Positions 1-8,969 of a DNA stretch of 64,000 nt are shown piece by piece; positions within the stretch are counted from its first letter, which is position 1, and every line of letters starts with the position of its first letter. The notes below the pieces were generated by a model that saw only the letters and a list, made by a program, of their open reading frames with translations, was not told the DNA's origin and did not search any database. The stretch comes from CAIXSC01 sp046349915 (GTDB lineage Bacteria; Planctomycetota; Planctomycetia; Pirellulales; Pirellulaceae): contig JAXMBL010000006.1 in NCBI GenBank assembly GCA_046349915.1, positions 558,001 through 622,000 on the forward strand, read 5' to 3'. The translations under genes and the position numbers were made by a program.

Positions 1-1053
1 GGAAGCGACTTGCACATGAAGGTCGGGCGACCGCCGATGGTGCGAAGCCGCAACGAACTGAGACCGCTCAACCGACCTCCGATTGACGACGAGGAGATGA
101 CGGCGTTGCTGGTGCCGTTGATGTCGGATCGTCACCGCAAGATCTTCGATGAAGAAGGGGGCGCGGACTTTTCGCACACTTGCGATGTGGATGGAGTGAC
201 GTGGCGATTCCGCGTGAACTTGCTCCAGCAGTTCGGCCACATGGGGCTGGTCGCTCGTCGCGTGAATAACAAGATTCCTGACTTCAAGGGCCTTTTCTTG
301 CCGCCGGCCATGGAGTCGCTCTGTCACTTCGACCAGGGCATGATCCTATTGGCGGGCGTGACGGGATCGGGCAAAAGCACGACGATCGCGTCGATGTTGA
401 ATTACGTCAATCAGCGGGAACGAGTGCATATTCTCACGCTGGAAGACCCGATCGAATTCGTTTTTACCGAAGACAAGGCGCTGATCAATCAGCGCGAGGT
501 CGGCGTCGACGTGAAGGACTTCAAGATCGGCATGAAACACGCCGTGCGTCAGGACCCTGACATCATGCTGGTGGGAGAAATGCGTGATGAGGAAACGTTT
601 ATGACGGCCATTCACGCCGCCGAAACGGGGCACTTGGTGTTCGGAACCATTCACGCGTCGAGTTCTCCCTCGACGATCGGTCGTATTCTCGACTTGTTCC
701 CCGAGGAAATGCACAACGCGATCCGCAGCGCCATCGCGTTCAATATGAAGGGAATTGTCGCGCAGAAGTTATTGAAGTCGATCCGACCGGGCGTGCCACG
801 CGTGCCAACCTGCGAGATCATGACGTTCAATCCGACGATTCGCAAATTGATTCTAGAGGGACAAGACCACAAGCTGCCGGACGCGATCCGCATCGGAGCA
901 GCGGACGGCATGCAAGACTTCACGATGAGCCTGAAACAGCTGATCGATGACGGTCTGATCGATCGTCCAACCGCTTTCGAAGTCGCGCCGAATCCCGACG
1001 CGCTCAAGATGGCGCTCAAGGGCATCAACGTGTCGAACCCCGGCATTCTCTAG
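1..1053 (+). CDS. pilT: PilT-like type IV pilus retraction ATPase, 5' truncated by the window edge
   Basis: The reading frame is open from base 1. The first residues, GSDLHMKVGRPPMVR, are the usual N-terminal PilT motif, so the real start lies to the left of the window. In order I see a Walker A box (GVTGSGKSTT), an Asp box (LEDPIEFV), a Walker B stretch (QDPDIMLVGEMRD) and a His box (ETGHLVFGTIHASSS), all intact. The family forms cytoplasmic hexamers that hydrolyse ATP to retract type IV pili. The next gene, 119 bp downstream, encodes a second ATPase of the same superfamily with a damaged nucleotide site, so the two may act together. The family call is firm; a role in twitching motility is inferred. 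Confidence 0.93.
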   Translation, partial: GSDLHMKVGRPPMVRSRNELRPLNRPPIDDEEMTALLVPLMSDRHRKIFDEEGGADFSHTCDVDGVTWRFRVNLLQQFGHMGLVARRVNNKIPDFKGLFLPPAMESLCHFDQGMILLAGVTGSGKSTTIASMLNYVNQRERVHILTLEDPIEFVFTEDKALINQREVGVDVKDFKIGMKHAVRQDPDIMLVGEMRDEETFMTAIHAAETGHLVFGTIHASSSPSTIGRILDLFPEEMHNAIRSAIAFNMKGIVAQKLLKSIRPGVPRVPTCEIMTFNPTIRKLILEGQDHKLPDAIRIGAADGMQDFTMSLKQLIDDGLIDRPTAFEVAPNPDALKMALKGINVSNPGIL

Positions 1054-1172
1054 TGCTCGACCTCGGGGGTATGAAGCACTGAGATTGGGAAACGCCAACA
1101 AGCGAAGTTTGCAGATATTGATTCCACGTCACCCACGGACCCGCATCTCAACTCGGAAACGATCGACGTCGC

Positions 1173-2504
1173 ATGGCCAAGAAACAAGAAGAAGTTCAGA
1201 AGCTGCCGCACGAGTATTTCCCGCCGATTACCTTCACGCCGGCGGGACCCGATAACGCGACTCAACAGGGGACGTTGATCCAGTTGCGGCAGTCGCCGTT
1301 CTTCACGTTCACGATGGCCTTGCTATCCGAGACAGTGGCTAGGCGGTCTGATCTGGCCATGCTGGATTACACTCGCGACGCCGTGTCCCGGCGAATTTTC
1401 GTCGACGGGTTTCCCTATGAATTGCAGCCCCAGGATCGGCAAACGGGCGATGGGATGCTGGCTTGCCTGAAGAAGTTGGCGAACCTGAATCCGACGGAAC
1501 GGCGAGCGAAGCAGGAAGGGCGTTTCACCGCGGAGTGCTTGGGAGGCAAGTACAACGTCTTCCTAACGACTCAAGGGGTGCCGACGGGCGAGCGAGTCGT
1601 CATCAAGTTCGCTCCCAAGAAATTCCCCTTCGCGACGCTCGAAGATATCGGCATGCGCGACAAGATGCGCGACCAATTCAAGAGCATCATCAATCGGCCC
1701 GAGGGATTGGTGGTCTTTTCGGCCCCGCCAGGCGGTGGACTCACCACATTGTGGAAGGTTGGTCTGGAGGCGGCCGACCGATTTGTCCGCGACTTTGTGC
1801 TGATCGAAGACAAGGCATCGACGGACGAAGAGATCATCAATATCAACTCGAATAAGTTCGATGCGGCGGCGGGCGAGACGCCGATGACGATCCTACCCAA
1901 GATTCTGCTGAAACAGCCCGATTCGCTGGTGGTTCCCGAGTTCATGACGCCGGAGACCGCCGAACTGATGTGCAAGCAGATCAACGACGAACACAAAATG
2001 GCGATCACTCGCGTTCAGGCGCGGGACTCGGTGGAAGCTCTTTTACGGGTGATGCAGACCTACAAGATACCGGCCGCGGACTACGCCAAAGCGCTGACCA
2101 TGGTCGTCAACCAGCGACTCATTCGGAAGTTGTGCGACTGCAAACAGCCGTATGCTCCACCCCCGCAACTACTGCAAAAGCTCGGCATTCCCCCAGGACG
2201 CGTGCAGCAGTTCTTCCGCGAGTGGCAACCGCCTCCGCCGCCTCCCCCGGACCAGAAGGGGAAGGTCGAAGAGCCGCAGATCTGCCGCAAGTGCGGCGGC
2301 ATCGGCTACTACGGGCGAACGGCGATCATCGAATTGCTGGAAGTGAACGACGCGATGCGTGACGCAATCGTCAAGTCGCCTCAGCCCGAAGTCCTGCGCC
2401 AAATCGCTCGGCAGGCTGGCTGCCGTACGATTCAGGAGGAAGGCGTGCTCTTGGTCGTGAAGGGGACCGTCTCGCTGACCGAACTGCAACGGGTGCTGAA
2501 GTAA
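1173..2504 (+). CDS. PilB/GspE-family ATPase with degenerate Walker A
   Basis: This 443-residue protein has the C-terminal half of a type II secretion/type IV pilus assembly ATPase. The zinc motif is present: C321 and C323, then C371 and C374 in CRKCGGIGYYGR. The Walker A position reads APPGGGLTT (residues 184-192), with Leu190 where the catalytic lysine should be. The Walker B region (QPDSLVVPEFMTPETAELM) also departs from the consensus. An insert rich in prolines (PPPPPP near residue 355) lies inside the zinc loop. It is probably a non-hydrolysing or regulatory subunit partnered with the PilT-like protein just upstream. The ATG start fits the spacing after pilT. Family certain, activity doubtful. 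Confidence 0.88.
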   Translation: MAKKQEEVQKLPHEYFPPITFTPAGPDNATQQGTLIQLRQSPFFTFTMALLSETVARRSDLAMLDYTRDAVSRRIFVDGFPYELQPQDRQTGDGMLACLKKLANLNPTERRAKQEGRFTAECLGGKYNVFLTTQGVPTGERVVIKFAPKKFPFATLEDIGMRDKMRDQFKSIINRPEGLVVFSAPPGGGLTTLWKVGLEAADRFVRDFVLIEDKASTDEEIININSNKFDAAAGETPMTILPKILLKQPDSLVVPEFMTPETAELMCKQINDEHKMAITRVQARDSVEALLRVMQTYKIPAADYAKALTMVVNQRLIRKLCDCKQPYAPPPQLLQKLGIPPGRVQQFFREWQPPPPPPPDQKGKVEEPQICRKCGGIGYYGRTAIIELLEVNDAMRDAIVKSPQPEVLRQIARQAGCRTIQEEGVLLVVKGTVSLTELQRVLK

Positions 2505-2505
2505 C

Positions 2506-3231
2506 ATGCCGACAACGGACTCCGAAACTCTATTTCGCGAGAGCGACGAGATTGTCGACGATGGTTATCGTCGGACGACGCCCTGGGCGATTGTCACGCT
2601 GCTGTTGGGGCTCGCCGCCTCCTTGGCGCTCATCACGCCCGTTCTGTGGGGGCTGCCGCTGTTCGCGCTGGGGTGCGGGGCGATCGCCTTGCGCTCGATT
2701 CGGCAAAACTCGGAAACGGTGACTGGCGAGCGATGGACGCAGGTCGGTATGGGGCTCGCCGCTTTCTTTCTCGCCTGGGGCGTCGCGACCTACTATGTGC
2801 AGAGCCAGATGTCGTACGCTCACGCGCAGATTTTTGCCGCCCAGTGGTTCGAACTCATCAAGGAAGGAAAACTCCGCGAGGCTCATCAGCTTAGACGGTC
2901 GCATTTCGAGCGAGCTGATCCGACGGTAAATCTGGAGGAATACTACAACCGGGCGGAAAACCGCGAGATGTACGAAACGTTCAAGAGCGAGCCGGTCGTG
3001 GCGCGATTGATTCGCATGGGCGCGGATGCTCGACTGACTTACGTTGGAAACGTCGCCTTTCTGAAAGAAGGGGCGGCTCTCTATCTGGTCGCGGTGCAGT
3101 TTCGAATCGACTCGGCGACGAACAAAGAACCGTCCGAACTCGTCAACATCGAGATGTCGCGCGAGTATTTCGGCGCGACGAAGGAGAGCCGCTGGGCCGT
3201 TCGAACCATAGTCCCCGTCGCGGCGAAGTAG
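2506..3231 (+). CDS. small membrane protein, DUF4190-like N-terminus
   Basis: The start codon lies one base after the stop of the PilB-like gene, so the two are probably translationally coupled. The 241-residue product has two hydrophobic segments at about residues 25-60 and 80-100 (WAIVTLLLGLAASLALITPV and GMGLAAFFLAWGVATYYV), the arrangement seen in DUF4190 proteins. A soluble C-terminal domain of about 140 residues follows and begins AHAQIFAAQWFELIKEG. I do not recognise that domain with confidence; it loosely recalls DUF4019. Co-transcription with the pilus ATPases suggests an envelope role, but no function can be assigned. Confidence 0.75.
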   Translation: MPTTDSETLFRESDEIVDDGYRRTTPWAIVTLLLGLAASLALITPVLWGLPLFALGCGAIALRSIRQNSETVTGERWTQVGMGLAAFFLAWGVATYYVQSQMSYAHAQIFAAQWFELIKEGKLREAHQLRRSHFERADPTVNLEEYYNRAENREMYETFKSEPVVARLIRMGADARLTYVGNVAFLKEGAALYLVAVQFRIDSATNKEPSELVNIEMSREYFGATKESRWAVRTIVPVAAK

Positions 3232-3266
3232 CGGCTAATCACTGGGGAATTCGTTGGGGAATTCGC

Positions 3267-3290
3267 GGGCGGTCGAGCTGTGGACCGCCC
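3267..3290. terminator. hairpin between convergent genes
   Basis: A perfect 8-bp stem (GGGCGGTC / GACCGCCC) closes an 8-nt loop. It lies between the convergent genes ending at 3231 and 3312. There is no long T-run on either side, so factor-independent termination is possible but not proven. Confidence 0.5.
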
Positions 3291-3311
3291 TTCGAAGCGA
3301 GATCAGCTCGT

Positions 3312-3722
3312 CTACGTGGTTGATTGCTTCGTGTAGCCGAGAGACAAAATGACCTGCAGCATCTCCTCGTGGTCGATGAAGCGACGGTGATGCTGAATCT
3401 TGTAGCGATCGATCGCGAGCGCCAAATCCCGAGCGGCAGGGCTCAGTTTCTCGTAGTTGCTGTGGAACTGTCGCCGCTCGGAAGGCGGCAGATTGCTCGC
3501 CCCAGCTCCAAAACGACGGTCCGGAAAGTCCTGACTGCCGCTGGAGGATCGCGTGCCAGCGGATTCCGCCGACTGACGTTCCCGTTCGCCCGTTGGCTGG
3601 TCGGCCGAACTCTCGGGGCGAGGCAGTCGGGGGCGCGGCGAGTAGACCGGCGGCTGCTCGCCGTCGCCTCCCGAGCGATAATCCTGGAAATTGTCCCCAG
3701 TCGGTAAAATGCCTTCTGTCAT
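3312..3722 (-). CDS. hypothetical protein, disordered N-terminus
   Basis: The 136-residue product starts MTEGILPTGDNFQDY. Its first 75 residues are rich in Pro, Ser, Arg, Glu and Gly and look unstructured. The C-terminal half (SERRQFHSNYEKLSPAARDLALAIDRYKIQHHRRFIDHEEMLQ, beginning near residue 80) looks helical. A purine-rich ribosome binding site (GGGGGAG) precedes the ATG. There is no signal peptide or membrane segment. The coding call rests on the ordered C-terminus, the ribosome binding site and the convergent layout. I do not recognise the family. Confidence 0.6.
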   Translation of the reverse strand: MTEGILPTGDNFQDYRSGGDGEQPPVYSPRPRLPRPESSADQPTGERERQSAESAGTRSSSGSQDFPDRRFGAGASNLPPSERRQFHSNYEKLSPAARDLALAIDRYKIQHHRRFIDHEEMLQVILSLGYTKQSTT

Positions 3723-4050
3723 CGCTGATTACTCCCCCCTAGAGGTGTGTAGGCCTCAAGGTGTCCGCCTTTGGGAGGCGTTCCCGCTGTTAAATGACCC
3801 AAGGAACGTTAGCTCACGTTCAAAACATGGTCAAATCTACCGGTTGTGACTGAGGAATAAGTCATGAGGCGGATGGGTAAGCCGTGCATCACGAGTGGGG
3901 GTTTTGATGGCGGGCGCCGTCCAGCTGCCCTGTCGCACGGTTACGACTGGGGTGGCCTCCTGCCTTTACCCTGAATGCCCCCCACGCCGACTGGGCTTTG
4001 AACGAGTAAGCTAGAGGTTTGGCTGTCGAATTCGAAACCGACGATTCTGA
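3723..4050. other. intergenic region between divergent genes
   Basis: This 328-bp stretch separates the minus-strand hypothetical gene from the altronate dehydratase gene and must hold both promoters. I see no convincing coding frame, repeat or named regulatory motif in it. Confidence 0.6.
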
Positions 4051-5598
4051 TTGAGGGTAAACCGGAACGTGGACGTCATTCACCTACATCCCGACGACAA
4101 TATCTGTGTGGCTGCCCGGAATCTGGCGGTCGGAACGACATTTCGCGCCGGCGGCGAAACCATCGAGTTGACCGAGCCGATCCGCTTGGGGCACAAGGTG
4201 GCGATCCGGCCGATTCGCTTGGGCGAGCGAGTCTTCAAGTACGGACAGACCATCGGCTTTACGGTGAAGGATGTGGCGCCCGGCCAATGGGTCCACTCGC
4301 ACAACTTGGTGAACGGTGAGTTTTCACGCGACCCGGCCAGCGCGACGGAGATTCCTCCACCGCCAGCGCCGATCCACGGACGGACGTTTCAGGGCTACCG
4401 ACGTCCGGACGGGCGAGCTGGGACGCGAAACTATCTCGCGGTAATTTCAACCGTGAACTGTTCAGCCTCGGTCTCCAAGTATGTTGCTCAACGGTTTGAC
4501 GCCTCATTGCTCAAACAGTTCCCGAACATCGATGGCGTGATCGCGATGCGCCACAGCGGTGGTTGCGGTCTGCAGTGGGAGGGGTTGCAGCACCAAATCC
4601 TCAACCGCGTCATGGGCGGTGTTGCTCGCCATCCGAATATCGGCGGCTACCTGTTGATTGGACTTGGATGCGAGCAAACGGCGATTGGGCATTTGTTGCG
4701 CGACCAGCACTTAGTGCAAATCGATGGTACGGGACGATCCCAGGGGCCGCCCGTCTTTTCGATGCAGGATATGGGGGGGACTCAAAAGACGGTCGAAGCG
4801 GCCGTAAAGCAGATTGGCGAAATGTTGCCGCGAGTCAACGACTTGCGGCGGGTGGAGATTCCCGCGAGTGAAATTGTGCTGGGGACCAACTGCGGCGGCT
4901 CGGATGGAAACTCGGGGGTGACCGCGAATCCCGCGCTGGGAGTCGCGTCTGACATGCTGGTGGCCTGTGGTGGAACGTCGATTCTGGCGGAGACCACGGA
5001 GATTTACGGCGCCGAACATCTTTTGACTCGCCGCGCACGCACGCCGGAAGTTGCCAACAAGTTGTTGGAACGGATTCAGTGGTGGTTGTGGTACACGAAG
5101 GTTTTCGGCTGCGAGATCGACAACAATCCCTCCGTGGGGAACAAAGAAGGCGGACTCACCACCATCACCGAGAAGTCGCTCGGCGCTGTCGCGAAGGCGG
5201 GCTCGACGGCGATGGAAGAGGTGTATCAGTACGCCGAGGAGGTCCGCGCGAGGGGCTTTGTCGTGATGGATACTCCTGGCTTCGATCCCGTCAGCGTGAC
5301 GGGGTTGGTCGCGGGCGGCGCGAATATGGTGGTGTTCACTACGGGGCGCGGGAGCTGCTTTGGTTGCAAGCCGGTCCCGTCGATCAAAGTGGCGTCGAAC
5401 ACCCCGATGTACGAGCGGATGGTGGACGACATGGACATCAACGCGGGCGTCGTGTTGGACGGCAAGCCCGTGGATGAAGTCGGACGCGAGATCTTTGAAG
5501 AGATCTTGGCCGTCGCCAGCGGCAAGAAGACGAAGAGCGAATTGCATGGGATCGGCGAGGAGGAATTCGTTCCCTGGCCGGTCGGGCCAACACTCTAG
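4051..5598 (+). CDS. uxaA: altronate dehydratase (UxaA family)
   Basis: UxaA-family enzymes dehydrate D-altronate to 2-keto-3-deoxygluconate in hexuronate breakdown. The 515-residue frame covers the full family length: an N-terminal SAF-like domain (IHLHPDDNICVAARNL to about residue 100), then the large domain beginning GYRRPDGRAGTRNYLAVIS. Conserved glycine- and cysteine-rich segments include MRHSGGCGLQ, LGTNCGGSDGNSG and GRGSCFGCKPVPSIK; cysteines and histidines in this family bind the metal. The start is uncertain: TTG at 4051 or GTG at 4069. No other uronate pathway gene (uxaB, uxaC, kdgK) is visible nearby, so it is probably a stand-alone gene in a polysaccharide-degrading organism. Galactarate and related dehydratases are homologous alternatives. 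Confidence 0.88.
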   Translation: MRVNRNVDVIHLHPDDNICVAARNLAVGTTFRAGGETIELTEPIRLGHKVAIRPIRLGERVFKYGQTIGFTVKDVAPGQWVHSHNLVNGEFSRDPASATEIPPPPAPIHGRTFQGYRRPDGRAGTRNYLAVISTVNCSASVSKYVAQRFDASLLKQFPNIDGVIAMRHSGGCGLQWEGLQHQILNRVMGGVARHPNIGGYLLIGLGCEQTAIGHLLRDQHLVQIDGTGRSQGPPVFSMQDMGGTQKTVEAAVKQIGEMLPRVNDLRRVEIPASEIVLGTNCGGSDGNSGVTANPALGVASDMLVACGGTSILAETTEIYGAEHLLTRRARTPEVANKLLERIQWWLWYTKVFGCEIDNNPSVGNKEGGLTTITEKSLGAVAKAGSTAMEEVYQYAEEVRARGFVVMDTPGFDPVSVTGLVAGGANMVVFTTGRGSCFGCKPVPSIKVASNTPMYERMVDDMDINAGVVLDGKPVDEVGREIFEEILAVASGKKTKSELHGIGEEEFVPWPVGPTL

Positions 5599-5643
5599 GA
5601 ATCCGTGGCGTCGACAAGTCGCCGCGTTAGCGAGGAATCGACG

Positions 5644-7569
5644 ATGCAGTGCGAACGACGACGCGGCGAGAAGACGTTGAGCGTTACTCAGCGCAGAAAA
5701 CAGGCGAGCCAATCGACAAGCACGCGGGGACGGTTCGTTCTGATCACGACCGTCCTGCTCGCCTGCATGAGTTTTGTAACCGTCGCGTCCCATGAACTCG
5801 CCGCCGCGGACGAACCTGCGGCGGCGGGAGCGTCGATCGCGTCTAACGCCAAGGTGAAGTCGACCGCCGAACTCTTTCCCGATTCGACGATTGCTTACGT
5901 TGAATTGTCTGATCCGCGGCAACTGGTGGCCGCTTTGTTCGATCACCCGGTTGCTCAAAAACTGCAAACCGACGATCGCTATCGCCCGCTGCTGGCGACC
6001 CCTGAGTATGCGAAGTTTCGGTTTGGGCTGGGACTGGTTGAGTTGTCGCTGGGAATGACTTGGCGACGTGCGGTCGAACAGGCCGCGGGCGGAGGGGCCG
6101 CGGTAGGGATGGATGGACGCACGGGCGCCGCCGCGATCGCGGTGCAAGCGCTCGACCCCATCATCTTGGAACGTCTGCGAGATTTCGCGATCAAGACGGT
6201 GCGCGACGAAGCCCGTAAACAAGACAAACCCAACCCCGTCGAGACGACGGAGTATCGCGGGGTGAGCGTCCATCGTTTCGACAAGCTGAAGGTCGCCACG
6301 GTGGGACCGTGGCTGGTCGCTACGGACAACGATGAACTGGGGAAATCGCTGGTCGATCGTTTGCTGGACGGGCCAGGGGATAAGTCGCTCGCAGCCGACC
6401 CTGACTTCCGCGAGGCGCGGGCCGCTCGAACCGGAACTCCTTTGGTGTGGAGTTGCCTGCGTCTCGACCGGCTGCGAGAGTCGGGGCGAGCGGCCGGTTT
6501 GGTCGCGGGAAAGGCGGAGAATCCGGTCGCGGAATTGTTGGCGGGCGGAGTCCTTGAAGCCATGCGAAAAGCGAGCCATTTGACGGCGTCGCTGGAAAAG
6601 CAGGGCGATTCGTTCGTGTTGTCGGCGAGTTTGCCTTTTGAGCCAACGTGGGTGCCTCAAGAACGCGAGTACTTTTTTGGGGAAGCGAGTCGCGGGCGAG
6701 CACCCGGTGTATTGCGTCCAACCGGCGCGCTGCTGCACATCGCCGCCTATCGTGATCTCGCCGCTCTCTGGAATTCGGCGCCCGACCTTTTCGACGAAAA
6801 GACCAACGCGGAGATCAACCAAGCCAACGCGAATTTGTCGACGCTATTCTCTGGACGTGACTTCGGACAGGATGTGCTGGGATCGCTGGGGCCCTCATGG
6901 CAACTTGTCGTCGCTCGCCAGGATTACACCCAAGCGTTATCGATCCCGCAGATCAAGCTGCCCGCGGGCGCCGTGGTCGCTGACCTGCGAGATCCCGAAA
7001 AAATGCGTCGCGAATGGAAGGTGACTTTTCAGAGCTTGATTGGTTTCCTCAATATCGTGGGATCGATGCAGGGGCAACCTCCCTTGGAACTCGACTCCGA
7101 GAAGATCGACGGCATTCAGCTCGTCACGGCCTCATATGCGCCTCCTCAAGAGGGAAAAAAGCCCGCGGCCGGTTCGTTGCACTACAATTTCTCTCCCTCC
7201 CTGGCGTTGATCGACTCTCGTTTGGTCCTTGCCAGCACTCGCAGTCTGGCGCTCGAATTGGCTCGTTTGAAACCGGCCGAGCAGCCTGGACAGGCAGTGG
7301 CGGCCAAGGCGAATGAAACGCCGGCCAAGGAGGGCGAGAGCGGCGTCAATTCGCTGATTGCGCTGGATGCTCAAACCGTTCGTGAGGCATTGAAGGATAA
7401 TCGCGAACAACTTGTCGCTCAAAACATGCTGGAAAAAGGACACGGCCGTGGAGATGCCGAGCGAGAGATCGACGCGCTGTTGATGCTCTCTGAACTCGTG
7501 CGAAATCTCGATGCTCAGTTGAACCTGGCTGGCGGACGATTGGAGTTGCGTGCTCGACTCGGGCTGTGA
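5644..7569 (+). CDS. secreted DUF3352-like protein
   Basis: The product is about 641 residues from the ATG at 5644; an in-frame ATG-like start further upstream (5605) would add 13 residues. A basic N-terminus and a hydrophobic stretch (FVLITTVLLACMSFVTVAS) form a signal peptide or anchor. The mature part begins with a segment typical of DUF3352-like planctomycete proteins (AELFPDSTIAYVELSDPRQL). The rest alternates conserved hydrophobic strands with charged helices and has no catalytic motif that I can name. It ends 32 bp before the DUF1800 gene, and the cluster through the trypsin-like protease (5644-11938) is all on one strand and all exported. The function is unknown. Confidence 0.72.
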   Translation: MQCERRRGEKTLSVTQRRKQASQSTSTRGRFVLITTVLLACMSFVTVASHELAAADEPAAAGASIASNAKVKSTAELFPDSTIAYVELSDPRQLVAALFDHPVAQKLQTDDRYRPLLATPEYAKFRFGLGLVELSLGMTWRRAVEQAAGGGAAVGMDGRTGAAAIAVQALDPIILERLRDFAIKTVRDEARKQDKPNPVETTEYRGVSVHRFDKLKVATVGPWLVATDNDELGKSLVDRLLDGPGDKSLAADPDFREARAARTGTPLVWSCLRLDRLRESGRAAGLVAGKAENPVAELLAGGVLEAMRKASHLTASLEKQGDSFVLSASLPFEPTWVPQEREYFFGEASRGRAPGVLRPTGALLHIAAYRDLAALWNSAPDLFDEKTNAEINQANANLSTLFSGRDFGQDVLGSLGPSWQLVVARQDYTQALSIPQIKLPAGAVVADLRDPEKMRREWKVTFQSLIGFLNIVGSMQGQPPLELDSEKIDGIQLVTASYAPPQEGKKPAAGSLHYNFSPSLALIDSRLVLASTRSLALELARLKPAEQPGQAVAAKANETPAKEGESGVNSLIALDAQTVREALKDNREQLVAQNMLEKGHGRGDAEREIDALLMLSELVRNLDAQLNLAGGRLELRARLGL

Positions 7570-7601
7570 GTGGCCGCGGCAGCGGAGAGGAGTGACTTTT
7601 C

Positions 7602-8954
7602 ATGGCGATGAATTGGCCCGCGTTGTCGGCGGAGGAAGCGTGGAAACCGTACGAGCCCGATCGCTCGCGACCTTGGAATCGCCAGCGAGCGGCGCATCTG
7701 TTGCGTCGAGCCTCGTTTGGCTTTACTTCTCGTCAATTGTCAGAATCCGTTGACGCTGGGCCTGAGGCGACCATTCGACGATTGCTCGAGACCAAGCCGA
7801 GCGACGAATATTTATCGACCGTCAAGACGTTGGGAGACGCCGTGCTGGCGGGCGGCGAACCGCGGCAGTTGGCTTCATGGTGGCTCTACCGCATGCTTCA
7901 TACCACGTCGCCGCTGCAAGAACGGCTGACGTTGTTCTGGCACGGTCACTTCGCGACGAGCGGCGCGAAAGTCGCGGATGCTCGCTTGTTGATGCGACAG
8001 CATGAATTGTTGCATACACATGCCTTGGGACAGTTTCGCTCGCTCGCCCAAGGGATCGCTCGCGACCCCGCCATGCTGCTCTACCTCGATTCCGCGACGA
8101 ATCGTCGCACGCATCCCAATGAGAACTTTGCCCGCGAGTTGCTCGAGTTATTCTGTCTGGGAATCGGTAATTACTCGGAGCGCGACATCCAGCAGTTGGC
8201 GCGCTGCTTCACCGGTTGGGAAGTCCGCAACGGCGAGTTTCGATTTAATCGTTACCAGCACGACCGTGGCGAGAAAGAGTTTTTAGGGAGACGCGGCGCA
8301 TTCATGGGCGAGCAAGCGGTGGAGATAGTCGTCGACCAGCCCGCCGCCGCGGAATTCGTGGTGCGCAAGTTGGTTCGCGAACTGGTAGCGGATGAACCCG
8401 AGTTGTCGGACGAATACTGTCGTCCGTTGGTGGAACGCTTCCGCAATAGTCAGATGAACATTGCCGACCTAGTCGCGACCATCTTGGGAAGTCGGATTCT
8501 GTTGCTCGATCCACCGCTCGGCAGAAAGGTGCGTTCGCCAGTGGAGTTCGCCATTGGTTGGTTACGATCGGTGGAGGCGACGACCAATTTGACGAAGTTG
8601 GCCGACGATCTCGGACAGCTTGGCCAGGCGCTGTTCTTTCCTCCAAACGTCAAGGGTTGGCCTGGCGGTCGAGCTTGGATCAACTCGACGTCGCTCGCGG
8701 GTCGAGCCAACTTGATGCGGCGACTACTTCAGGACGGTTCCACTCGTTTTGCAGGCGGCAGCTTCGACGACTGGATATCGCGTCAGGGATGGAAGAGCTC
8801 GGACGAATGGACGCGAGGAATGATCGAACTGTGGGTGTCGACTCCCTTGAGTGAGGAGACGGCAGCTGCCCTCGTCGCGATTGGGCGAGGTGAGGGGGGA
8901 GTGCGGGGCGTGGCGCACTCGCTGAGTATGTTGCCCGAGATGCACATTGTCTGA
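7602..8954 (+). CDS. DUF1800 domain-containing protein
   Basis: The 450-residue product carries the DUF1800 signatures: an N-terminal RRASFGFTSRQL segment, FWHGHFATS near residue 110, and NENFARELLELFCLGIGNYS near residue 170, the hallmark of the family. DUF1800 genes are typically followed directly by a DUF1501 gene, as here, where the next gene begins within 16 bp of this stop. In planctomycetes and other bacteria the pair is thought to be exported or envelope-associated; the biochemical role is not established. No obvious signal peptide is present, so export may rely on its DUF1501 partner. Confidence 0.9.
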   Translation: MAMNWPALSAEEAWKPYEPDRSRPWNRQRAAHLLRRASFGFTSRQLSESVDAGPEATIRRLLETKPSDEYLSTVKTLGDAVLAGGEPRQLASWWLYRMLHTTSPLQERLTLFWHGHFATSGAKVADARLLMRQHELLHTHALGQFRSLAQGIARDPAMLLYLDSATNRRTHPNENFARELLELFCLGIGNYSERDIQQLARCFTGWEVRNGEFRFNRYQHDRGEKEFLGRRGAFMGEQAVEIVVDQPAAAEFVVRKLVRELVADEPELSDEYCRPLVERFRNSQMNIADLVATILGSRILLLDPPLGRKVRSPVEFAIGWLRSVEATTNLTKLADDLGQLGQALFFPPNVKGWPGGRAWINSTSLAGRANLMRRLLQDGSTRFAGGSFDDWISRQGWKSSDEWTRGMIELWVSTPLSEETAAALVAIGRGEGGVRGVAHSLSMLPEMHIV

Positions 8955-8969
8955 TTGAGGGAACTTCAA

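Noticed and set aside
4711..6822. 703-codon open frame on the minus strand
   Set aside because: It runs antisense to altronate dehydratase and the DUF3352-like gene, has low-complexity Arg/Ser/Pro composition, and matches no family I know.
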